The notes: generated by a model not told the origin, from the sequence alone. A stretch of DNA of 64,000 bases from a gamma proteobacterium NOR5-3 (GCA_000158155.1 DS999405.1:1477738-1541737); one strand, 5' to 3'; positions 27,858 through 37,880 are shown, counted from the first letter of the stretch. Translations and numbers: made by a program.

Positions 27858-30800
27858 ATGTTCGATAGAATCATGGCCATGACGCTTCGCGGCTACCTGC
27901 CGCTTACGCTTTTTATGCTCGGCCTTTTTGCCGGGATACTGGCCCTCGTGTTTACACCGCGTGAAGAAGAGCCACAGATCGTAGTGCCTATGATCGACGT
28001 GCTGGTGGCTGCTCCAGGTCTTTCCGCGCGGCAAACAGAGCGACAGGTCACGATTCCCCTGGAAAAACTTCTCGCCCAGATACCCGGCGTCGAACACCTG
28101 TATTCAAGTACGGATGCTGGATCAGCGTCCGTAACACTGCGCTTCTCCGTGGGACAGGACCGCGAAGACTCACTGCTCAACACCTATAACAAACTGTATG
28201 CCAATCAGGATCAAATCCCGGCGGTTGTAAGCGAGTGGTTACTCAAACCCGTGGAGGTCGATGATGTGCCGATCCTCGTACTGGGCTTGTGGAGCAGTGA
28301 TGAAGCGCGGTACAGCGATTTCGAGTTGCTGCGTATCGCCGACGAAATATCTACCGCATTGCAGGCGATTCCCCAGACCAGCGAAGTCAAAGTAGTGGGC
28401 GGTCGCCCCCGGACCCTGCGTATTCTTGTAGACCCCGAAAGCCTCGCAGCGCGGCGCACCACGGCCGCTGACATCGTGTCTGCCCTGCAGGTGTCCAACA
28501 TTCTTCAGTCTGCCGGAAACTGGATCGTCGGCAATCAGGCCATCGCCCTTGAAGCGGGTGATGTCCTGCGCACTCCCTTAGACTTAGAGACGCTCGTGGT
28601 AAACGTCATCGACGGCGCACCTGTCTATCTGCGTGATGTGGCGGCCATCGTTGACGGCCCGGCAGAACCCGACGGTTACAGCTGGCTGGAGTTTGCAGAC
28701 AAGGTAAATGCAGCCGGTACGCAGTATCCCATGGTGGCAATTTCTGTGGCCAAACAGCGTGGCGCCAATGCAGTAACCGTGGCCCACGACGCGCTGGAAC
28801 TGATGAACGAGTTGCGCAGTAAACTGCTGCCGCCGGAAGTGGGCGTGAAAGTACTGCGTGATTACGGCGAAACGGCGAATGCCAAAGTCAATAATCTGTC
28901 GAGCTCTCTGGCCTTCGCCATCATCACCGTTGTGGTATTCATAGCGCTGTTCCTGGGCTGGCGTCCGGCTTTGGTGGTGGGGCTTGCGGTGCCTATGTGC
29001 TACGGCATTACTCTGGCACTGGATATGGCCATGGGTTACACCATCAATCGAGTAACGCTGTTTGCCTTGATTCTGTCCCTGGGATTACTAGTAGACGACC
29101 CAATCACCGGTGTCGATAACATCACCCGTTACTTGCAGCGCAAACAGTTAAGCTGGTCCCAACGCGTTGTGGCGGCCATACACGAGATTCGCGTCCCTCT
29201 GGTCATGTCAACGCTGACAATTGTCCTGGCATTTTTGCCGCTGGCATTCATCACCGGCATGATGGGCCCCTATATGGCACCCATGGCCTTCAACGTGCCC
29301 GTGAGTGTCATCAGCTCCACACTGGTGGCGTTTCTGGTAACGCCCTGGTTGGCAAGCCGACTTCTTAAGGAACCCGCAGGGGCCGAAGACACCACGGTGG
29401 TCTCCCCCAGCGCCTATGCTCGTCTTATGGCGCCATTCCTCGATACCCGCAGCCATGCCAGGCGCCTGCTGTGGTGCGTAGCGCTGCTATTTGTCTTCGC
29501 GGCTTTATTACCCGGCCTGCGCTGGGTACCGCTGAAGCTCCTGCCCTTTGATAACAAGAATGAGGTCCAGGTTCTCATCGATATGCCCGAATCGGCGAGC
29601 CTGGAGCATACCGCGGCTTTCACCCGTCAGGTTGCCGACGAGGTATTGCGGGTTCCGGAAGTCGACGTGGTCGCGGCCTTCATTGGCGAGGCATCGCCTA
29701 TCGACTTCAACGGTATGGTGCGTCGATACTACCAGCGGCAGGGCCCGCATCTTGCCGACTTGCGTTTGGTTCTCAAAGACAAACTCGATCGCAAACATCA
29801 GTCCCATCAGGTGGTACTGCGTCTCCGTGAGTTGCTCTCGCCGCTCCAGCAAGAGGGCATCAGTATCAAGGTGGTCGAGGTACCGCCCGGCCCACCGGTC
29901 CTGAGTACCCTGGTGGGCGAAATCTACGGCGAGTACTTAACGCCCTACGCTTTACAGCAAGAAGCCGCCGGCGTGCTCATGGAGCGGCTGAGCCGCGAAG
30001 CTCACGTAGCCGAAATCGACGCATCTCTTGAAGATCCGCAACGGCGCCTGCGCTTTATTGCGGACAAGCAGAAAGCCGCACTGTCGGGGATATCAACCAG
30101 TGATATAGCCCAAACCTTGAGCATGGCAAACGACGGTTACATCGCAGGATTTCTGCAACAGGACCAGGAACTAAAACCCCTGCCTATTGAACTGCGCCTC
30201 AATCAGACGCAACGCGCGTCCAAGGCCGATCTGGAGCGTCTGCAGGTGCGCGGTCGCGCCGGCGTCGTTAAAACCAGTTCGCCCCAGGGCCTGGATCTGG
30301 CGCCCCAGCCTCAGGTATCGCTTGGAGAACTGGGGGAGCTGCGCTTCGACACGGCGGACACACCCATTTTCCGTAAAGACCTTCGTCCAGTGGTTTATGT
30401 AACAGCCGAGCTAAACGGACGCACACCCGGTGCGGTCATTGCGGATTTGGTCGCAGACTATGGAAAGACACCCGGCAGCAGCAATGATTGGCGGCGGCGC
30501 ACCTTCTTCACCAACGGTGGTGGTGACGGCTGGCAGTTGCCTGAGGGCACCTCCGTGGTATGGGACGGTGAGGGAGAGCTGCACATTACTCTGGATGTGT
30601 TTCGGGACATGGGACTGGGGTATCTCTTTGCTTTGCTGGCCATCTTCGCAGTGCTGCGCATACAGACAGGCTCCGTGGCCCTCTCGCTGATTATCATGCT
30701 GGCGATACCCCTGACCATTATCGGCATCATGCCGGGCTTCTGGGCCATGAATCATATTGGCGAGCGCGTCATTGCCGGAGCACCGGAGCCCGTGCTATTT

Positions 30801-31154
30801 ACGGCTACAGCCATGATCGGGATGATTGCTCTGGCAGGCATCGTGGTCCGCAATTCCCTGATTCTCGTGGAGTTTATCACCCAGGCAAGAGCCGAGGGCA
30901 ACACGATACGCGAGGCTCTCTTGCAGGCCGGATCTGTGCGGATGCGACCCGTGCTGCTGACGGCCGGCACCACCATGCTGGGCAATCTGGTTATCACACT
31001 GGACCCCGTATTCAACGGCCTCGCTCTGGCGATCATCTTTGGCATCGTCGCTTCCACGCTGTTCACGCTCATCGTGGTACCCGTGGTGTATCTACTTGTA
31101 TTCGAAGACTCGGAGACTGTCCCTGAGACAACCACGGTGGAGGAAACATCATGA
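27858..31154 (+). CDS. RND-family efflux permease
   Basis: A 1098-residue inner-membrane proton antiporter of the AcrB/HAE-type superfamily. TM1 is in LRGYLPLTLFMLGLFAGILA. The porter domains follow, then a TM2-TM6 bundle with the proton-relay aspartates in LGLLVDDPITGVDNITRYL. A second half repeats the plan (VFRDMGLGYLFALLAIFAVL, MIGMIALAGIVVRNSLILVE). It forms an operon with the adaptor behind it, overlapping by ATGA. No outer-membrane TolC-like gene is nearby, so a shared one is likely used. Substrate unknown. Confidence 0.93.
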   Translation: MFDRIMAMTLRGYLPLTLFMLGLFAGILALVFTPREEEPQIVVPMIDVLVAAPGLSARQTERQVTIPLEKLLAQIPGVEHLYSSTDAGSASVTLRFSVGQDREDSLLNTYNKLYANQDQIPAVVSEWLLKPVEVDDVPILVLGLWSSDEARYSDFELLRIADEISTALQAIPQTSEVKVVGGRPRTLRILVDPESLAARRTTAADIVSALQVSNILQSAGNWIVGNQAIALEAGDVLRTPLDLETLVVNVIDGAPVYLRDVAAIVDGPAEPDGYSWLEFADKVNAAGTQYPMVAISVAKQRGANAVTVAHDALELMNELRSKLLPPEVGVKVLRDYGETANAKVNNLSSSLAFAIITVVVFIALFLGWRPALVVGLAVPMCYGITLALDMAMGYTINRVTLFALILSLGLLVDDPITGVDNITRYLQRKQLSWSQRVVAAIHEIRVPLVMSTLTIVLAFLPLAFITGMMGPYMAPMAFNVPVSVISSTLVAFLVTPWLASRLLKEPAGAEDTTVVSPSAYARLMAPFLDTRSHARRLLWCVALLFVFAALLPGLRWVPLKLLPFDNKNEVQVLIDMPESASLEHTAAFTRQVADEVLRVPEVDVVAAFIGEASPIDFNGMVRRYYQRQGPHLADLRLVLKDKLDRKHQSHQVVLRLRELLSPLQQEGISIKVVEVPPGPPVLSTLVGEIYGEYLTPYALQQEAAGVLMERLSREAHVAEIDASLEDPQRRLRFIADKQKAALSGISTSDIAQTLSMANDGYIAGFLQQDQELKPLPIELRLNQTQRASKADLERLQVRGRAGVVKTSSPQGLDLAPQPQVSLGELGELRFDTADTPIFRKDLRPVVYVTAELNGRTPGAVIADLVADYGKTPGSSNDWRRRTFFTNGGGDGWQLPEGTSVVWDGEGELHITLDVFRDMGLGYLFALLAIFAVLRIQTGSVALSLIIMLAIPLTIIGIMPGFWAMNHIGERVIAGAPEPVLFTATAMIGMIALAGIVVRNSLILVEFITQARAEGNTIREALLQAGSVRMRPVLLTAGTTMLGNLVITLDPVFNGLALAIIFGIVASTLFTLIVVPVVYLLVFEDSETVPETTTVEETS

Positions 31155-32209
31155 GTGCTAAACGCAAGGTGGTACTTTCTGTAGTGGCCTTGACGGGATT
31201 ACTGCTTCTTATTGCTTACATGGCGGGAATGTTCCGGGATCGCGCAGAGCCTGGCCTGCGCGATCCCGACGCCATCTCCACGGCCGATGCTTATACGGTT
31301 GAACTCGTCGCTTTGCCGGCAACCGAGAGCGTCGCCGCATCTGTAGAAGCACGGGAAACCACCACCATTGCCGCCCGACTACTGGCCAGAGTGGAAGAAA
31401 TCACAGTGCGTGCTGGCGACTACGCCGAAACAGGACAGATGCTGGTTCGTCTGGAGCAGGATGATTTACTGGCTCAGGCCCGCCAGGCCGCTGAAGCCGT
31501 GCGTTCTATGCAGGCGCGTCTCACCGAAGCCATGCAAAATCGCGAACGCGCCGAAGAGCTTCACAGACGCAAATTGATTGCCGATGCGGATCTCGATGGG
31601 GCTATCGCCAATGCCGCAACTCTTGAGGCAGAACTGGCCGGAGCGCAGCAGGCGGAGCAGTCGGCCAAGTCCGCCCTGGGCTACTCAGAGATCCGCTCAC
31701 CTTTTGCCGGCCGGATCGTTGACCGTTTTGTAGAACCCGGCGACACGGTGTCACCCGGCCAGAATATCCTTTCTCTATACAATCCGTTTTCTCTTCGCAT
31801 TGAGGCCTGGGTACGCGAAGCGCTGGCGCTGACACTGCAGGAGGGGCAAACGCTGCGGGTAGAAATACCGGCCCTGGAACGACGTCTTGAAGCACGCATC
31901 GAGGAACTGGTACCGGCGGCGGACCCCGGGTCCCGGGCGTTTCGTATCAAGGCGACCCTGCCGGCGGCACCCGGCTTACTCCCGGGAATGTACGCGCGAC
32001 TGATCGTGCCTGGTGGCACCCAGCAAGTCATTGCGGTACCGAAGAATCGCATAGCTGTGGTGGGCCAACTTAACGTCGCCTGGATCAATGGTAAAGATGG
32101 GCCTCAGCGCCGCTTCTTGCGCCTGGGCCAGGAACTGGACGAGCACCAGGTGATTGTTACCGCCGGATTGGCGCCCGGTGATGAGCTACTCATACCGCCT
32201 ATGCAATAA
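31151..32209 (+). CDS. RND periplasmic adaptor (membrane fusion protein)
   Basis: A 352-residue adaptor linking the RND pump to an outer-membrane channel. An N-terminal anchor (VVLSVVALTGLLLLIAYMAG) is followed by the biotinyl-lipoyl half motifs (RLLARVEEITVRAGDYAETG, then SEIRSPFAGRIVDRFVEPGD), a helical hairpin rich in Ala, Glu and Gln between them, and beta-barrel and membrane-proximal domains ending VTAGLAPGDELLIPPMQ. The start overlaps the stop of the permease gene. A diverged copy of its last bases occurs near 35.0 kb. Confidence 0.93.
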   Translation: MSAKRKVVLSVVALTGLLLLIAYMAGMFRDRAEPGLRDPDAISTADAYTVELVALPATESVAASVEARETTTIAARLLARVEEITVRAGDYAETGQMLVRLEQDDLLAQARQAAEAVRSMQARLTEAMQNRERAEELHRRKLIADADLDGAIANAATLEAELAGAQQAEQSAKSALGYSEIRSPFAGRIVDRFVEPGDTVSPGQNILSLYNPFSLRIEAWVREALALTLQEGQTLRVEIPALERRLEARIEELVPAADPGSRAFRIKATLPAAPGLLPGMYARLIVPGGTQQVIAVPKNRIAVVGQLNVAWINGKDGPQRRFLRLGQELDEHQVIVTAGLAPGDELLIPPMQ

Positions 32210-32215
32210 AGCACG
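32160..32215 (+). repeat. Copy 1 of a 56-bp duplicated sequence (adaptor 3' end)
   Basis: The last codons of the adaptor gene and the first bases after it recur with a few changes at 34997-35052. Both copies encode a variant of TAGLAP-DELLIPP followed by a stop and AAAGCACG. Confidence 0.75.
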
Positions 32216-32341
32216 CTTCTACGCTCGCTCACTCTGGTCAACTCATACCCCTGAAGAGCGGCCGACCCGGGGATCGTACAGAAAGCACCTAACCAGGCGC
32301 GGTATTGGCCCAAACCTCAATGCAGGCAAGTCGCGCCCCCA

Positions 32342-33526
32342 TCAGCGATCCCGCGCCTGATGCCAGGAAAGAATACAGACCAGCGCGGCATAAAAACTGG
32401 TAAGCCCCACCGTACCCCACCAACCTCCCAGTCCGTAGGCGATCGTGCCTGTCCAGCTACCCATTCCTCCACCGATAAACATCAGGGTTATGTACAGCGT
32501 CATAAGACGGGTGCGAGCTGCAGGTGGTGTGTTCAGGCTGGTCATACGGCCCGTCACGTCGACCATCGGCCCAACGGTGCTCATGATTGCGATCGGCAGC
32601 AACAAAAATAACCAGTGAACCGTTGCGAGTCCCAGCGTCAAAATCCCCAATAAATTGAGTGTCGACACACGAAGACGTGCACGCTCCGGCCCAATACGAT
32701 CCGCCCAGCGACCCAGGCGAGGAGTTACCAGCAGGCCAATCGCCGAGAATGCTGCCAAATATCCCACTGTGTCCGTACCCAGATTCAACTCTGCACTGGT
32801 CAGATGTAGCCCGATACCGAGCCAGCAGCTCAAAAAGGCCGAGAACCCCAGGCCCTGTATGATGCCGGAGACGATGACGCGCGGATGCTTCCCAGCAAGT
32901 GTTATCAGGGAGTTCATGAGCTGGCCGTAGCTATCTCTGTCTGCTTCCTCAGGCGGTTTATCCGTATCCATCAGCATGGGCAGAATAAGCATGGAAAGCG
33001 CCATGAGCGCGCCCGCCATCCAATACACGCTGCGCCATCCAAGCAATTCACCCATGGCGCCGGATGTGACCCGCGAGAGCTGCACACCGGCAATCACCCC
33101 GGTAGTCAGGAGCGCGGTAACAAAGCCAAGACGCTCCTTCGGAACACGCTTAGAGGTGTAAGCAGGCAGCAAGTAAGGCGTGATGGTGAAAAAACCGAGC
33201 AGGCTGGAAGCGGCAACAAACAGACGAAAATCCTGCACCGTAGCCATCAAAATCAGTGCCACCACCTGGATTGCAATACACATAACTGCAAGGCGACGGT
33301 TGCTCATTCGATCGCCCAGGGGCAGGAGAAACAGAACACCCAGGGCCAGGGCCACTTGATTGAGAGCGGGCACCAGACCCACGAGCCCATAACTCACGCC
33401 AAAACTGTCTGCCACGGATCCGATAATCGGATGTATGTAGTAAGCATTGGCCGTGACGATAGCGCCCGCCGCTGCAAGAAGCGCGACTTCGCGAGTACCA
33501 AGCTGTCGAGGGGTCGTGTTGTTCAG
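32342..33526 (-). CDS. MFS transporter lacking a standard start codon
   Basis: A major-facilitator carrier with about 12 membrane helices. Signature: the loop 2-3 motif LGDRMSNRRLAVM. Helices such as LGFVTALLTTGVIAGVQLS and VIVSGIIQGLGFSAFLSCWL follow. The first helix (REVALLAAAGAIVTANAYYI) is encoded but lies upstream of the first GTG (33415). Between that GTG and the in-frame stop at 33542 there is no ATG, GTG or TTG. A CTG at 33524-33526, nine bases after GGCGGA, is the most plausible start; otherwise the gene is 5' broken. The coordinates use that CTG. Substrate unknown; drug or sugar efflux are both possible. Confidence 0.75.
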   Translation of the reverse strand: MNNTTPRQLGTREVALLAAAGAIVTANAYYIHPIIGSVADSFGVSYGLVGLVPALNQVALALGVLFLLPLGDRMSNRRLAVMCIAIQVVALILMATVQDFRLFVAASSLLGFFTITPYLLPAYTSKRVPKERLGFVTALLTTGVIAGVQLSRVTSGAMGELLGWRSVYWMAGALMALSMLILPMLMDTDKPPEEADRDSYGQLMNSLITLAGKHPRVIVSGIIQGLGFSAFLSCWLGIGLHLTSAELNLGTDTVGYLAAFSAIGLLVTPRLGRWADRIGPERARLRVSTLNLLGILTLGLATVHWLFLLLPIAIMSTVGPMVDVTGRMTSLNTPPAARTRLMTLYITLMFIGGGMGSWTGTIAYGLGGWWGTVGLTSFYAALVCILSWHQARDR

Positions 33527-33716
33527 AGGGAAAATTCCGCCTTAATCGGGGGCGCCATGATAGGCCGATGTAAGCACTATCATAAGCCCCGCACTGCTGA
33601 TTGGCGTGTGATACCTTCATACGACGTTGGATTGGTGTCGAAGCTCTGGCGGCGCGGCGCCAATGAACGACCGTTTTTGTGGATCACCGTTGAATCAACA
33701 AACATTAGGAAGCGTT

Positions 33717-34094
33717 ATGAATTACGTCCATATCATTGCTGTGCTCGCGATCTTTCAGTTTTTGTATTTCGGAATCATGGTGGGGCGGGCCCGCGGAAAA
33801 TACGAAGTTGCCGCTCCAGCCACCTCAGGCCATGAGATTTTTGACCGCGCTTTTCGTATTCAAATAAATACGCTGGAGCAGTTGGTCTGCTTTTTACCCG
33901 CTCTGCTGCTGGCGGCCGTGTACTGGCCGGCCACGACTATTGCTGCAATCGGTGCCGTCTACCTCGTGGGTCGATTTCTGTACGCGAGCTCCTACATGAA
34001 AGACCCCGCCAAGCGTGGGCCGGGTTTCGCGTTGAGCATACTTCCAACGTTTGTCCTGCTGGGAGCGGCAGGATGGGGTGCCGCTATCGGGTAG
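33717..34094 (+). CDS. MAPEG-family membrane protein
   Basis: A 125-residue four-helix membrane protein, started at ATG 33717 (MNYVHIIAVLAIFQFLYFGI). It contains the family-typical FRIQINTLEQLVCFLPALLL (RxxxNxxE) and YLVGRFLYASSYMKDPAKRG. MAPEG proteins include microsomal glutathione transferases and eicosanoid enzymes; bacterial members probably conjugate glutathione to hydrophobic compounds. Transcribed alone, divergent from the MFS gene. Confidence 0.85.
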   Translation: MNYVHIIAVLAIFQFLYFGIMVGRARGKYEVAAPATSGHEIFDRAFRIQINTLEQLVCFLPALLLAAVYWPATTIAAIGAVYLVGRFLYASSYMKDPAKRGPGFALSILPTFVLLGAAGWGAAIG

Positions 34095-34205
34095 TGGTGC
34101 AGCGCCTACACTAGAGTCGCCGCGCTCGCGGTCTATCTGTCTCAGCTGATATTTAATCATTAGTTCGTTGATTCGAAGGCACAATGCGCGGCCATAGCTT
34201 GCAAG

Positions 34206-34820
34206 ATGATGAATGCAATGGAATCTATCCTTTCGGGTTTCTTTCTCAGCCTATCGCTGATCATAGCGATTGGTGCCCAGAACGCCTTTGTACTAAAGCA
34301 GGGCCTTAAACAGCATCACGTTTTTTGGGTTTGTCTGGTCTGTGCCGTGTCTGATGCGGTGCTTATTTTTGCGGGGACGACAGGGTTTGGCGCTGCGGTA
34401 GAGGCATTTCCCGAGATTGAGTCTGCTGCTCGTTATGGTGGAGCACTGTTTTTGGTTGCTTATAGTGGAAAGAGTTTTCTATCAGCCTGGAGCACCAGCC
34501 ACACCCTGAAGCCGGAGGGAGAAATACCGGGGGCACTTTGGAAAACGATACTCACATGCATGGCCTTTACCTGGCTGAACCCTCATGTGTACCTGGATAC
34601 TGTCGTGTTATTAGGTGCAATTTCAGTTCAATACGAGGGTGCAGCCCGCGTGCAGTTCGGGGTGGGAGCGATCACTGCCTCGTTTATATTCTTTTTCAGT
34701 CTGGGTTACGGAGCCAGATTTCTGGCCCCGGTATTTCAGCAACCCGTCGCTTGGAAAATCTTAGACGTAGCTGTCGGCCTGATAATGTTTTCCATCGCAA
34801 TATCGCTGGTACGTGGTTAG
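34206..34820 (+). CDS. LysE/ArgO-family amino acid exporter
   Basis: A 204-residue protein with six predicted membrane helices. The N-terminal GFFLSLSLIIAIGAQNAFVL and KQGLKQHHVFWVCLVCAVSD segments and the WLNPHVYLDTVVLLGAISVQ motif are characteristic of LysE/ArgO, exporters of lysine and arginine. Which amino acid is moved cannot be told from sequence alone. It has no co-directional partner, and no LysG/ArgP regulator is adjacent. Confidence 0.9.
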   Translation: MMNAMESILSGFFLSLSLIIAIGAQNAFVLKQGLKQHHVFWVCLVCAVSDAVLIFAGTTGFGAAVEAFPEIESAARYGGALFLVAYSGKSFLSAWSTSHTLKPEGEIPGALWKTILTCMAFTWLNPHVYLDTVVLLGAISVQYEGAARVQFGVGAITASFIFFFSLGYGARFLAPVFQQPVAWKILDVAVGLIMFSIAISLVRG

Positions 34821-34996
34821 CTCAAGTTGCGCTGGCTTTCTTGAACTTACCGCAGAAATAGTGGCGCTCCCATCCCACCCGGGTTCGGAAGAGGTTCAGA
34901 TATGCGCCTCCAGGATTACCGTCAGCCAAAGAGGCTTGGATATGTGGAACTTACAGCCCCCAAAAAGTCCATTCTGCCCTGCTGTTAACCACTGGA

Positions 34997-35052
34997 CCGC
35001 AGGATTGGCGCCCCGTGATGAGCTACTCATACCGCCTCGGCGATAAAGCACG
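34997..35052 (+). repeat. Copy 2 of the adaptor 3'-end sequence (remnant)
   Basis: This matches 32160-32215 over about 56 bases with roughly seven differences. Its frame reads TAGLAPRDELLIPPRR and stop. No adaptor coding sequence precedes it, so it is a remnant of a second adaptor gene or of a duplication whose middle was lost. Confidence 0.7.
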
Positions 35053-35161
35053 TAGCGGCGGTACCCTCTCGCCCTGAATTTACGACGCAGCTTGCTCGAA
35101 GCCAGTTGTACTGAGCATTAGAAGCTTAGGTCTGCTAAGCTTCAAAAACCCCACAAAAGAT

Positions 35162-37609
35162 ATGGCCATGATCGAACCAGGCGGTACGGGAAGCAGGCAC
35201 TTTCGCGAGCAGCACGGCAGTGCTTCCTTTGGCTTGCTGTTCGCTGTCGCCCTCCTTCTAACTGTTGCGTCGTTCTCTATCTTTACGCGATTGATGGACT
35301 GGTCGTGGGTGGCAATCGAATTTCATTCGGCACTGGAGACTGTTGGCGCAGTGATAGCGCTCATTCCGGTCACAGTGGCACTTGCCATCAATACTCAAAC
35401 GCCCCGGGAAGCCTTGGGTATTCCCGTCATCTGTGGAATGGCTGGAATGGGGGTGTTTAGTCTGGCTCACGCCGCAGTACCCCCGGGCAACGCTTTTGTC
35501 TGGCTACATTCACTCGCGATATTTTTTGGAGGCACCTGTTTCTTTAGCAACTTCATTGCGACGACGGCGCGATTTTCTGGCGTACAGACACTTTATCTTG
35601 TGATCACCGCAGCCAGCCTGATTAGCTTGAGCGCTATTGTGCAGCCCGACGCCGTACCGCAGATGATAATTTCTGGACAATTCAGCAATTTCGCTGTCTT
35701 GCTAAACCTTCTTGGCGGCGCGCTGTTTCTTTTGAGTATTCCGTCATTCTACCGCGCTTACCGATCCTCACATGGTGAGCAGCACCTGCTCTTTGCAAGC
35801 GTTGCTTTCTGCCTCGGTCTATCGGGCGTCTTGTTTCCTTTCAGCCAAATATGGAGCGATGTGTGGTGGTACTGGCACTTTGTTTTCTTTCTGGGCTTGT
35901 TATTAATGGCCGGACTCTTCCTGCTTCTGCTTCGACGTGGGTTTACCGGTAGCCAAGCCGATGCGGCGATGCTAGCCGCGATTACGGAAAATGCGAATGC
36001 CGCCATCTATGCCAAAGATCCGTTGGGAAACTACCGTTTTGTAAACAAGTACTGGGAGCAAATATTCGGATTGAGCATTGCTGCCGTTGTCGGACGACGT
36101 GACGAGGATCTATTTCCACCGTCGATGGCACGCGCGCTCAGTCAGCGTGAAAGTAACGTCATGGATCAAAGGCGGGGGGTTGAGTTTGAGGATTCACTCA
36201 GCAGCCCCAACGGGCGCCGCGCATTTATCAGTGCAAAGTTTCCACTGTTAGCGTCGGATAGCACGCTGATGGGTCTGGCAGGCATTTACACGGATATAAG
36301 CGACCGCAAGGCCCTGGAAGAGCAGTTGGAACAACTAGCACACTTCGATAGCCTCACGGGCCTGCCCAATCGGGCTCTGGCTAGAGACCGTCTTGCCCAG
36401 GGTATCGCGCAATCGAAGCGTCAGGGCTCCCGGCTTGCTGTCCTCTTCCTTGATATCGACAACTTTAAAGTCATCAACGACAGCCTTGGACACCATGCGG
36501 GTGATGAACTCCTGCTGGCAATGTCGGGCCGTCTGCGGAACATTTTGCGTGGTGGCGACACGCTTTCCCGCCTTGGTGGTGACGAGTTCCTTGCTGTGCT
36601 GCTTGACGTGAAATCGCGTGAAGATGCCGTGTTCGCTGCGAACAAACTGCTGGCGACAACCAAGGAGAGATTTGAGGCACTGGGCAACTCTGTGCATAGC
36701 TCATTGAGCATAGGGCTGGCGCTGTATCCAGAAGATGGCTTGAGCATTGATGAGCTTATCCAGCATGCCGACACCGCAATGTATCAGGCTAAATCCGCGG
36801 GTCGAGGACGGGTAGCCACCTACCAGCGTCAGCAGACCAGCGACGTAACGACGGAATTGCATTTATTGAGTGAACTTCGCGATGCAATTGAACACGAGCA
36901 GTTTGAGCTGCACTGGCAGCCGCAGGTAAATCTGCGCGATGGGAGCCTATGCGGCGCCGAAGCCCTGCTGCGGTGGAAAAGACCGGGGGCCGGGTGTGTT
37001 TTGCCGCAGTTTTTTATACCTTTCGCCGAGAGTCATGGCTTGATTGCAGAACTTGGAGACTGGGTTCTTGCGGCCGCCTTAAAGCAGATTGGCATTTGGG
37101 CGAAGCAGAATAGTGATGCAACGTTCAGCATAAATCTAGCTCCTGCAGATTTGGCCGACGATGGTTTTATGCCCAAAGTTCTCGGTTATTGCGAGGAACA
37201 TAAGGTCACACCTTCGCGAGTGGTTTTCGAGATCACGGAGCAGGATGTGTTAAGTAGTTTAGAGTTGGGCCGGGAAAACATCATGCAGCTTCGGCAGCAG
37301 GGATTCACTCTTTCAATTGATGACTTTGGAACCGGTAATTCAAGCCTGTTGCGTCTCAAGAAGTTCCCGTTTCACGAGCTAAAAATTGATCAGAGTTTTG
37401 TCCAAGGTATCCCTGAGGACGCCGAGAGTCTGGCAATAGTGCAGGCAACCCTGTCAATGGCGAAAGCCCTGGATATGCAGGTTATGACAGAGGGCGTCGA
37501 GACTGAGCAGCAGGCGGGGTTTCTCCTCGGAATCGGCTGCATCAAGGCCCAGGGCTTTTACTTTGGCCGACCGGTGAGCGCCGCGGAATTCGAGAAAACC
37601 TGGATTTAG
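35162..37609 (+). CDS. Membrane PAS-GGDEF-EAL cyclic-di-GMP protein
   Basis: An 815-residue signalling protein. Residues 1-260 form a multi-helix membrane sensor of the MASE type (LLFAVALLLTVASFSIFTRL and further helices). A PAS domain follows (about 270-390, ITENANAAIYAKDPLGNYRF). The GGDEF domain has an intact active site (LGGDEF near residue 471) and an RxxD inhibitory site (RGGD) five residues before it. The EAL domain keeps AEALLRWKR (about 597), FEITEQDV and DDFGTGNSSL. Both synthesis and breakdown of cyclic-di-GMP are possible. No partner gene adjoins it. Confidence 0.93.
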   Translation: MAMIEPGGTGSRHFREQHGSASFGLLFAVALLLTVASFSIFTRLMDWSWVAIEFHSALETVGAVIALIPVTVALAINTQTPREALGIPVICGMAGMGVFSLAHAAVPPGNAFVWLHSLAIFFGGTCFFSNFIATTARFSGVQTLYLVITAASLISLSAIVQPDAVPQMIISGQFSNFAVLLNLLGGALFLLSIPSFYRAYRSSHGEQHLLFASVAFCLGLSGVLFPFSQIWSDVWWYWHFVFFLGLLLMAGLFLLLLRRGFTGSQADAAMLAAITENANAAIYAKDPLGNYRFVNKYWEQIFGLSIAAVVGRRDEDLFPPSMARALSQRESNVMDQRRGVEFEDSLSSPNGRRAFISAKFPLLASDSTLMGLAGIYTDISDRKALEEQLEQLAHFDSLTGLPNRALARDRLAQGIAQSKRQGSRLAVLFLDIDNFKVINDSLGHHAGDELLLAMSGRLRNILRGGDTLSRLGGDEFLAVLLDVKSREDAVFAANKLLATTKERFEALGNSVHSSLSIGLALYPEDGLSIDELIQHADTAMYQAKSAGRGRVATYQRQQTSDVTTELHLLSELRDAIEHEQFELHWQPQVNLRDGSLCGAEALLRWKRPGAGCVLPQFFIPFAESHGLIAELGDWVLAAALKQIGIWAKQNSDATFSINLAPADLADDGFMPKVLGYCEEHKVTPSRVVFEITEQDVLSSLELGRENIMQLRQQGFTLSIDDFGTGNSSLLRLKKFPFHELKIDQSFVQGIPEDAESLAIVQATLSMAKALDMQVMTEGVETEQQAGFLLGIGCIKAQGFYFGRPVSAAEFEKTWI

Positions 37610-37880
37610 TCTCCCCTCCTCTGTTTGAGACTTTTTATCCTGGAGAATGTCTGGCGAGCCTTAGCGCCAGGGGCTACGAATCACTGTGTCGTGTTATCGC
37701 CACTTGATCATCGAAACAGGCAATTCCCCCGCCTGAGCACTTTCGGGCCATGATCGCTCAGCCAGGCTGATGTTTGAATGTACAGCTGACATCGATCCAG
37801 GGCGCTACGCTACGGCGTTTCAGACACCTACTGACGATAACGATAAAGAAGCCCAACTCCTCATAATAAAGTTTCGCCTC
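37610..37880. other. Intergenic gap with an inverted repeat
   Basis: 271 bases between the convergent ends of the GGDEF-EAL gene and the serine hydrolase. The only structure noticed is CTGGCG-N8-CGCCAG near 37650, a six-pair stem without a T-run. No gene seen. Confidence 0.4.
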
